From CAJGBR01 sp045637425 (GTDB lineage Bacteria; Bacteroidota; Bacteroidia; Bacteroidales; Rikenellaceae), in contig JAZTZL010000035.1 in the NCBI GenBank assembly GCA_045637425.1, forward strand, positions 1 through 20,156: a stretch of 20,156 bases of DNA. The letters are read 5' to 3'. The notes beneath the pieces are model-generated. The model did not search any database. It was not told the DNA's origin and saw only the letters and a list, made by a program, of their open reading frames with translations. Position 1 is the first letter of the stretch. Every line of letters starts with the position of its first letter. This document shows positions 15,146 through 20,156 of this stretch, piece by piece. Made by a program: the position numbers and the translations under genes.

Positions 15146-16231
15146 ATGACTAAAAGATTATTTTTAGCATTAGTGGTTCTGTTGAGCATAACTATCAATG
15201 GTAGTTATGCTCAAATCATTGTAGCACCACAACCGCCAAGATCAATGAAAGAATATATATATCAACAAAAAAAACACTTCAACAGATTAACATTTGAATA
15301 TTTGCAGCGGCAAACCAATAGTAGATATGATAAAGCGGAGAAATATTATTTGCTATCTGCTTTGGAATTTCCGGTCATAACAAGAGGTGATACTGTGCGA
15401 CTAAGATATGCGTTCGATAATAGTGTAATCACACATATCGAGATAGAAGGTGTCGGTGAAACTACACCTAAAGATATTGAAAAGGGAGTGTTTGATGTAA
15501 CGCTTTCTCCTGAACAGACAACGTTGTACCAAACAAATATTCACGTTAAAAGTGCTAATGATTCAATCGTGGTACTTGAGGGAGTCGCCAATCGTCGTGT
15601 AATTGTCATTGAAGGCGGGCGTCGTGAATTTCACGATGCTATGTTCAAAGTTTGGCATGCGCGATATGCATATGACACAAAAAAGGAAAATCAGCTTCCC
15701 AATCTTTCTCGACACTTGAATAGTCTTGCTGGCGACGTTCCCGAAGGCTTGTGGCTATATTCACCCGAAAAATTGAATCAATATTTGGGCGAAATTTCGG
15801 GGAAAGAAGTTGAAATGACAAATGTTTTTGACACTAAAGCCAGACTTCAGTTGGAGACAGAGAAGTTTGATAGGGAAAAATGGAGCTCTGATATTGGGTA
15901 CCTGTACTCTGCAATCGAACATCGGGTGATAGCCCGAGGTGATTCCACCCGAATAAAATTTTTGTTTAACAACCGACGTGTAAGAAGTATTAAAGTTTTG
16001 GGATATGGAAAGGCTTCTAAGGAAGATATTAAAAAAGGTGAATATGTTGTTACAGTAGCCCCAAAGAAGACAAAATTAATCGAATGTTACATCAACGGCG
16101 GAGAACGCGCACACAGACGAGTAATCGTAATTGACCCCGAAAAATATGACGAAGTAATGAAAGAATGGGGCCGAAGAAACTATAATTCGAGATATTTGGA
16201 CAAACTCGCCGGCGGAGTACCACTGTTTTAA
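15146..16231 (+). CDS. Exported protein with two copies of the repeated beta-sandwich module (copy B)
   Basis: A 361-residue paralog of the gene at 11685-12758, on the opposite strand. Signal peptide about 1-22 (cleavage after SYA, then QIIV). Module 1 covers ~79-155 (TRGDTVRLRY, IEIEGVGETTP, DIEKGVFDVTL, PEQTTLYQ, RRVIVIE) with a helical tail to SLAGDVPEGLW. Module 2 runs from ARGDSTRIKF through IKVLGYGKAS, DIKKGEYVVTVAPKKTKL and VIVIDPEKY to YLDKLAGGVPLF. The last ~106 residues are about 80% identical to copy A by hand count, with DNA blocks of 20-24 nt identical, so the duplication looks fairly recent or is being homogenised. No anchor or sorting signal is recognised. Function unknown; probably periplasmic or secreted. 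Confidence 0.82.
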   Translation: MTKRLFLALVVLLSITINGSYAQIIVAPQPPRSMKEYIYQQKKHFNRLTFEYLQRQTNSRYDKAEKYYLLSALEFPVITRGDTVRLRYAFDNSVITHIEIEGVGETTPKDIEKGVFDVTLSPEQTTLYQTNIHVKSANDSIVVLEGVANRRVIVIEGGRREFHDAMFKVWHARYAYDTKKENQLPNLSRHLNSLAGDVPEGLWLYSPEKLNQYLGEISGKEVEMTNVFDTKARLQLETEKFDREKWSSDIGYLYSAIEHRVIARGDSTRIKFLFNNRRVRSIKVLGYGKASKEDIKKGEYVVTVAPKKTKLIECYINGGERAHRRVIVIDPEKYDEVMKEWGRRNYNSRYLDKLAGGVPLF

Positions 16232-16250
16232 TCTGCACAACAAAATGAAC

Positions 16251-16284
16251 AAAGATGCCCGATTTAACCCGAGCATCTTTTTTT
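16251..16284 (+). terminator. Intrinsic terminator after copy B
   Basis: AAAGATGC (16251-16258) pairs with GCATCTTT (16273-16280), with a further CG/CG pair possible inside, and the T-run continues to 16284. It lies 20 nt after the stop of copy B. Confidence 0.8.
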
Positions 16285-16300
16285 ATTGAATTATTCAAAT

Positions 16301-16308
16301 TACCTTTG
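16301..16308 (+). promoter_or_regulatory. -7 box of the CLC gene
   Basis: TACCTTTG is an exact TAnnTTTG match, 32 nt before the ATG at 16341. The ideal -33 position falls in the T-run of the preceding terminator, so the -33 element is only TTTT-like. Confidence 0.55.
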
Positions 16309-16340
16309 TCGGACATTTATCAGCCAAATTATATTTTGAA

Positions 16341-18113
16341 ATGGATATTGGAGTTTTATACCGCTTCACAACACGTATGACTAATCGGCTGTCCGAAAAG
16401 CAGTTGATGATTATAATGGCAATTGTTACAGGTCTGATGACAGGTTTGGGTGTCTACGCATTCGAACAATTGTTGCACCTGATTAAAGCATCTTTGACCA
16501 GCTGGTTTGCAATCGACTCGGCAAGTTTTTTCTATTTTGTCTACCCGACTGTGGGTATGTTGCTCGTAGTTCTGTTTGTCAAGTACATCGTGAAAGACGA
16601 CCTGTCGGAAGGTGTGACTCAGGTATTATACGCTATTTCGCGTAAAGGTTCAAAAATCAGACCGCATAATTGCTACTCGTCAGTCGTTGCTGGTGCTACG
16701 ACTATCGGTTTCGGGGGCTCTGTCGGTCCTGAGTCGCCAATCATTATGACCGGTGCTGCGATTGGTTCGAACGTGGGAAAATTCCTCAGAATGAACTACC
16801 GAAACACTACGCTGATGATTGGTTGTGGTGTAGCGGCTGCGTGTGCTGCGATTTTCAAGGCGCCGATTACGGGCGTAGCCTTCGTTATCGAAATCATTAT
16901 GATGGACTTGACAATCAGTTCGATTATTCCGTTGTTGATTTCAGCCGTTACTGCTACGTCGTTGGTATTTGCGCTGCGTGGATTCGACCCGATATTTTCT
17001 GTCACAATGGGTAGCGACTTTCTGTTGCACGACATTCCATACTTCATTCTGATGGGTGTAGTCTGCGGACTGGTTGCCTACTACTTTACCGAGATGAACT
17101 CGTTTGTGGCGCGACAATTGCACAAAATTAAACAAACATACATCAGGCTGATTATCGGTGGCGCAGTCATTGGTTCGTTAATCTTCTTGTTCCCTCCGCT
17201 TTATGGTGAGGGTTACGAGTATCTGCAAAATATCATAAATGGCAATCTCTCGAGTGTGTTTGACAACTCGCTGTTCTATGAGTATAAAGATGTTACCTGG
17301 ATATTGATTCTATATCTTGTGGGAGTCATTTTCTTCAAGGTCATAGCAATGTCTGCAACCAATGCCTCTGGAGGGGTTGGGGGTGTGTTTGCTCCGTCTC
17401 TTTTTATCGGCGCATTTACAGGTGCGGCACTCTCGTTGATTATGAATACGCTGTTTGGGTTGGAACTTTCGCCCATTACATTTGCGTTGGTAGGTATGGC
17501 AGGTATTATGTCTGGCGTATTGGACGCTCCGCTGACGGCTATATTCCTCATTGCAGAGGTTACGGATAGTTACGAGTTGTTTGTGCCGCTGATGATGGTT
17601 TCTGCTATATCGTATATGATTAGCTATTACTTGGAACCGTATTCAATCTACACCCGCAAGTTGGTATTGCACGGCGACCTCGTTACGCACGATAAGGATA
17701 AGGCTGTATTGTTATTCTTGGATATCCGCAAACTGATTGAGAATGATATGGAACGTGTTCCGATGGGCATCACTCTGGGTGAGATGGTCAAGGTTGTATC
17801 ACGCAGCAGCAGAAACATTTTCCCCGTATTGGATAACTCTGGTTATCTGCAGGGGGTAGTTACTCTTGATGACATTCGTCGCGATATGTTCGACAGCGAG
17901 AAGTACGGAAACAGCATTTCGGAATATATGACTATTCCGCCCGATATTATTGCAGTAAATGACTCGATGCAGACGGTGCTCGACAAGTTCGAGACTTCGC
18001 ACGCGTGGAATCTGCCCGTAGTTGATGAAAGCAATCAATACATCGGCTTCGTATCAAAGTCGAAGATATTCTCGGCATACAGAAATCAGTTGATTGAAAT
18101 CAGCCACAACTAA
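16341..18113 (+). CDS. CLC-family chloride channel/transporter with C-terminal CBS pair
   Basis: A 590-residue inner-membrane protein. Residues ~20-430 form the CLC core with many hydrophobic helices. Motifs: DLSEGVTQV (87-95, at the GSGIP position), GFGGSVGPESPI (123-134) with the gating glutamate E131, KAPITGVAFVIEI (173-185), GGVFAPSLFIGA (346-357) and the ion-coordinating Tyr region EPYSIYTRKL (431-440). The tail (~450-590) holds two CBS domains (NIFPVLD...GVVTLDDIR and WNLPVVDE...IGFVSKSKI), which usually bind adenine nucleotides and may regulate transport. At the position of the second Glu of E. coli FIIEE (the internal proton glutamate) this protein has Ile185. It probably moves chloride or another small anion. 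Single gene, convergent with the prenyl synthase. Confidence 0.93.
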   Translation: MDIGVLYRFTTRMTNRLSEKQLMIIMAIVTGLMTGLGVYAFEQLLHLIKASLTSWFAIDSASFFYFVYPTVGMLLVVLFVKYIVKDDLSEGVTQVLYAISRKGSKIRPHNCYSSVVAGATTIGFGGSVGPESPIIMTGAAIGSNVGKFLRMNYRNTTLMIGCGVAAACAAIFKAPITGVAFVIEIIMMDLTISSIIPLLISAVTATSLVFALRGFDPIFSVTMGSDFLLHDIPYFILMGVVCGLVAYYFTEMNSFVARQLHKIKQTYIRLIIGGAVIGSLIFLFPPLYGEGYEYLQNIINGNLSSVFDNSLFYEYKDVTWILILYLVGVIFFKVIAMSATNASGGVGGVFAPSLFIGAFTGAALSLIMNTLFGLELSPITFALVGMAGIMSGVLDAPLTAIFLIAEVTDSYELFVPLMMVSAISYMISYYLEPYSIYTRKLVLHGDLVTHDKDKAVLLFLDIRKLIENDMERVPMGITLGEMVKVVSRSSRNIFPVLDNSGYLQGVVTLDDIRRDMFDSEKYGNSISEYMTIPPDIIAVNDSMQTVLDKFETSHAWNLPVVDESNQYIGFVSKSKIFSAYRNQLIEISHN

Positions 18114-18121
18114 GGAGGTAG

Positions 18122-18140
18122 ATAGCTCGGTGCGGGCTAT
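18122..18140. terminator. Weak hairpin between convergent CLC and prenyl synthase genes
   Basis: ATAGCTC (18122-18128) pairs with GGGCTAT (18134-18140), 7 bp with one G-T wobble and a 5-nt loop. It overlaps the stop codon of the minus-strand gene. There is no good T-run on either side, so a terminator role is uncertain. Confidence 0.35.
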
Positions 18141-19126
18141 TTATCTCTCGACAGAATGAAGTCTGAGAAGTCGGTTAGTGCCGACTTAATAGGCGATTGT
18201 GGGTAGTCGTCCAGCAGGCTCATCGCCTCATCGCGAATCTGCACCATACGTTCGGCTGCGTAGTTCAGACCGCCCGATTTTTCGACCATTTCTCGGAGTA
18301 TCTGCGCATTTTCGGGTTTGCGTTTCACGCGGCTCAATAATCTCAAGATGTGTTTCTGTTCGCTGGCCGAACTGTTGTTGAGCAGATATATCATTGGCAG
18401 CGTTATCTTCTGCTCGAGAATATCGTTGCAGGCAAATTTACCCGTAATCTCGGTCTTTGAGTAGTCAAGCAGGTCATCTTTGATTTGGAATGCCACGCCG
18501 AGTTGTTCTCCGAATCGACGCATTGTTTCGCACTGCGTTTCATCGGCACCAACGCTCAGCGCGCCAGCCTCCGAGCAGAGTCCCAGCAGAACACCGGTCT
18601 TAGCACGAATGATTCTTTCGTAGGATTCGATATCATTGCTGAGCATTTCAACGTGTTCCAACTGCAGCAATTCTCCTTCGCACAACTGCTCCACTACGCG
18701 CGACGTAGCCTTTAGCAATTCGGGCCCTGCGTCGGTAGACATAATCTTCATCATTCTCGCCAAAATGAAGTCGCCAATTAACACAGCCTTCTTTCCGCGA
18801 TAAAGTGCATTAGCCGAAAACTCGCCTCGACGGTGGTATGCTTCGTCAATCACGTCGTCGTGCACGAGCGATGCCGTGTGCATCAGTTCAATCAGCGTAG
18901 CAGCCACCAATGTTTTGTGTGTCGGAGTCGAGTGCAGCGCTGCCGAGAGCAGCGTCAGCAGAGGGCGCAGTTGCTTGCCACGTTTGCGAAAAACGATGGC
19001 CAAAATGCCCTTGACATAGGGGTCTGAAACCTTGATGGAATTTGAAAAAAACTCCTCAAACTGAGCCAATTCCGCACTCACCGGACGGCGAATATCTTCT
19101 AATGTAATCTTCTTTGAATCCGACAT
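18137..19126 (-). CDS. Polyprenyl diphosphate synthase (all-trans isoprenyl chain elongation)
   Basis: A 329-residue all-alpha isoprenyl synthase that condenses isopentenyl diphosphate units onto an allylic primer. Two aspartate-rich magnesium sites are present: FARM HDDVIDE (D90, D91, D94) and SARM QIKDDLLDY (D217, D218, D221). GKQLRP (50-55) binds isopentenyl diphosphate. The residue five before the first motif is small (A85), which generally allows long chains, so an octaprenyl-like product for the menaquinone side chain is inferred. Start choice: the frame extends to 19183, but a perfect -7 box (19146-19153, minus strand) lies inside the extension and MSDSKKITLEDI at 19126 looks like a normal start. 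Product chain length cannot be fixed from sequence. Confidence 0.92.
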   Translation of the reverse strand: MSDSKKITLEDIRRPVSAELAQFEEFFSNSIKVSDPYVKGILAIVFRKRGKQLRPLLTLLSAALHSTPTHKTLVAATLIELMHTASLVHDDVIDEAYHRRGEFSANALYRGKKAVLIGDFILARMMKIMSTDAGPELLKATSRVVEQLCEGELLQLEHVEMLSNDIESYERIIRAKTGVLLGLCSEAGALSVGADETQCETMRRFGEQLGVAFQIKDDLLDYSKTEITGKFACNDILEQKITLPMIYLLNNSSASEQKHILRLLSRVKRKPENAQILREMVEKSGGLNYAAERMVQIRDEAMSLLDDYPQSPIKSALTDFSDFILSRDK

Positions 19127-19145
19127 AAACAACCTTTTTCGTGTA

Positions 19146-19153
19146 CAAAGATA
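19146..19153 (-). promoter_or_regulatory. -7 box of the polyprenyl synthase gene
   Basis: The minus strand reads TATCTTTG, an exact TAnnTTTG match, 19 nt upstream of the ATG at 19126. It shows that the longer reading frame starting at 19183 is unlikely to be the real gene. Confidence 0.6.
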
Positions 19154-19236
19154 GGAAATAATTATTATATCACAGTAATGCACCTCAACTGTTTCTTCAT
19201 AACCTCAACATATCAATATTGTAATTAAATATTTCG

Positions 19237-19244
19237 TATATTTG
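19237..19244 (+). promoter_or_regulatory. -7 box of the small exported protein gene
   Basis: TATATTTG matches the -7 consensus exactly, 37 nt before the ATG at 19282. A TTG is present upstream but at 15 nt instead of 20, so only the -7 element is claimed. Confidence 0.55.
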
Positions 19245-19281
19245 CAGTGATAATTGATTTCTAACTAAAAACACAAAAGCA

Positions 19282-19803
19282 ATGAAAAAGTACATCATTT
19301 TATTTCTTTTATTGGCAGCAGGTTTTTCATCTGAAGTTTACGGGCAACAGGTTAAAACCGAAAAATCCGACCAACGTATGGAAAAAAGACTTATGCCTAA
19401 AGGTTTTCAAGATTGGGATCCATTGTTACCAAGACGAGATACTGTGATTATGCGTGGCGAAGAAGTTGAGGTAGGGGGCTATTTAAGCGAAGGTGGGACC
19501 AAGAATTTTGAAATTATTGGTTATGGTAAAGCCAAGAAATCAGATTATAAAAAGGGTTATTATAGTATTAAACTAAAGCCTAAACAAACCACCACCTATG
19601 AGTTTAGATGGAATAGATGGGACGGAAGCGCAAACCCTTCAGGACGAATAGTGTATGTAGCCAAGACTGCAGAAGAGAAAAAGCGGTTGGAGGAAAAATT
19701 AAAGGCAAGTTTTGTAAGTCCATTTCAACTTACGACTTATGAGTATAGAGCTCCAGGAAGCAAAGCTAGGATTGTTGATAGCGGTTCTAAGAAAGCAAAA
19801 TAA
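19282..19803 (+). CDS. Small exported protein with a divergent copy of the beta-sandwich module (tandem copy 1)
   Basis: A 173-residue protein with a clear signal peptide (MKKYIILFLLLAAGFSSEVYG, cleavage after G21). After a charged linker comes LLPRRDTVIMRGEEVEVGGY (48-67), then FEIIGYGKAKKSDYKKGYY (76-94), KPKQTTTYEF (99-108) and RIVYVAKTAEEKKRLEEKL (122-140). The GYGKA..SD.KKG.Y block and the PKQTT strand align with module 2 of the genes at 11685-12758 and 15146-16231, so it belongs to the same family although the rest has diverged. The tail is charged and partly helical. No anchor is seen. It is followed by a terminator and then by a very similar gene. AT-rich compared with the neighbouring housekeeping genes. 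Function unknown. Confidence 0.78.
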   Translation: MKKYIILFLLLAAGFSSEVYGQQVKTEKSDQRMEKRLMPKGFQDWDPLLPRRDTVIMRGEEVEVGGYLSEGGTKNFEIIGYGKAKKSDYKKGYYSIKLKPKQTTTYEFRWNRWDGSANPSGRIVYVAKTAEEKKRLEEKLKASFVSPFQLTTYEYRAPGSKARIVDSGSKKAK

Positions 19804-19812
19804 ACACAGCGT

Positions 19813-19846
19813 CACCCCAATTGCAAAATCGCGATTGGGGTGTGTT
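19813..19846 (+). terminator. Intrinsic terminator after tandem copy 1
   Basis: CACCCCAAT (19813-19821) pairs perfectly with ATTGGGGTG (19834-19842), a 9-bp stem with a 12-nt loop. The following tract (TGTTGTATTT) is only moderately T-rich. Confidence 0.7.
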
Positions 19847-19891
19847 GTATTTCAAAACGTAGAAATGATATATAAAATATATTGATAAATA

Positions 19892-19923
19892 TTTGAAAAA
19901 GAGTTGAATGTTATTTATATTTG
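19892..19923 (+). promoter_or_regulatory. Promoter of tandem copy 2
   Basis: TTTG (19892-19895) and TATATTTG (19916-19923) are exactly 20 nt apart, a perfect -33/-7 pair, 25 nt before the ATG at 19949. Thus the second tandem gene is transcribed on its own. Confidence 0.8.
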
Positions 19924-19948
19924 CATAAACTTTTAAATACAAATTGAT

Positions 19949-20156
19949 ATGAAAAAATACATTTTATTGTTTCTTCTTGTGGTTGTGGGGTTATCACCTG
20001 AGGTGTATGGACAAAAAAGGTGGAAGGATTTTTGCCCTCCGGGTTTTGACTTTACAGCTCCATTGTTACCAAGACGCGACACTGTAATTATGCGTGGTGA
20101 GGAAATTGAAGTTGGTTGTTATTTAGATAAAAAGTGGGGCAAGGATTTTGAGATTG
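19949..20156 (+). CDS. Small exported protein, tandem copy 2 (cut by window edge)
   Basis: An open frame from ATG at 19949 runs off the right edge after 69 codons. It starts MKKYILLFLLVVVGLSPEVYGQ, almost the same signal peptide as the preceding gene. It then shares LLPRRDTVIMRGEE(I/V)EVG and a KDFEI segment with it, after a short divergent linker (KRWKDFCPPGFDF). It is a tandem duplicate and carries the start of the same beta-sandwich module. It has its own promoter and is separated from the first copy by a terminator. Two cysteines (in FCPPG and VGCY) are absent from the first copy. The end of the protein and whether more copies follow cannot be seen. Confidence 0.8.
   Translation, partial: MKKYILLFLLVVVGLSPEVYGQKRWKDFCPPGFDFTAPLLPRRDTVIMRGEEIEVGCYLDKKWGKDFEI

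Noticed and set aside
11685..16231. dapD-radA segment with inverted flanking genes considered as a composite transposon
   Set aside because: The flanking genes encode exported module proteins, not transposases, and I see no terminal inverted repeats or target duplications.
18114..18119. Strong Shine-Dalgarno-like GGAGGT just after the CLC stop
   Set aside because: No start codon follows at a suitable distance and the downstream region is the minus-strand prenyl synthase gene, so it is probably chance.
18137..19183. Longer prenyl synthase starting at 19183 with MHYCDIIIISYLC as N-terminus
   Set aside because: The extension is hydrophobic and atypical, and a perfect -7 box lies within it; the start at 19126 fits the family better.

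Overview
The window looks like a chromosomal segment from a member of the Bacteroidota, probably Bacteroidales. The main reasons are repeated promoters of the Bacteroidota type (TAnnTTTG near -7, several with TTTG exactly 20 nt upstream), weak or absent Shine-Dalgarno sequences, and gene types common in that phylum (succinyl-type DapD, IleRS with a GIHH-type start, TIGR02757, a stand-alone TonB). Most genes are housekeeping genes in short operons with well-formed terminators. There is no IS element, phage gene, CRISPR array, rRNA or tRNA that I can support.

Layout, left to right. (1) The first 65 codons of ileS (minus strand), cut by the left edge. (2) A small HATPase-type ATP-binding protein (+), convergent with a TIGR02757/trmN6 pair (-). 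(3) A threonine-aldolase-like PLP enzyme (+). (4) A TonB-family energy transducer behind a clear promoter and a roughly 150-nt structured leader. (5) A two-gene operon of exported proteins of unknown function (4529-5508). (6) The non-oxidative pentose phosphate operon tkt-tal (-). (7) The divergent chaperone operon grpE-dnaJ (+). (8) The GDP-mannose gene manC (+). (9) dapD and radA (+), flanked by two inverted paralogous genes for exported two-domain proteins (11685-12758 minus and 15146-16231 plus). (10) A CLC-family chloride transporter with C-terminal CBS domains (+), convergent with a polyprenyl diphosphate synthase (-). (11) A tandem pair of small exported proteins at the right edge, the second one cut off.

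The most interesting item is a family of exported proteins scattered among the housekeeping genes. By eye, five genes (4912-5508, 11685-12758, 15146-16231, 19282-19803 and 19949-edge) carry seven copies of one module. The module is a predicted beta-sandwich of about 70-80 residues with an RGD[ST]-type entry, a G[VY]G turn, a D[IY]xKG[VE][FY] segment and a P-x-[QK]-T-[TK] strand. In the longer members it is followed by a short helical tail ending near LAG[DG]VP. The PxxTTxY strand recalls Ig-like domains of bacterial surface proteins. I recognise no named family, so the role is unknown. The copies at 11685-12758 and 15146-16231 are inverted and very similar (about 80% amino-acid identity over the last ~106 residues by hand count), so they could recombine and invert the dapD-radA segment.

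Promoter positions help to choose starts. Several open frames could be extended 5', but a good -7 box lies inside the extension for the threonine aldolase, dapD and the polyprenyl synthase, so internal starts are used there.
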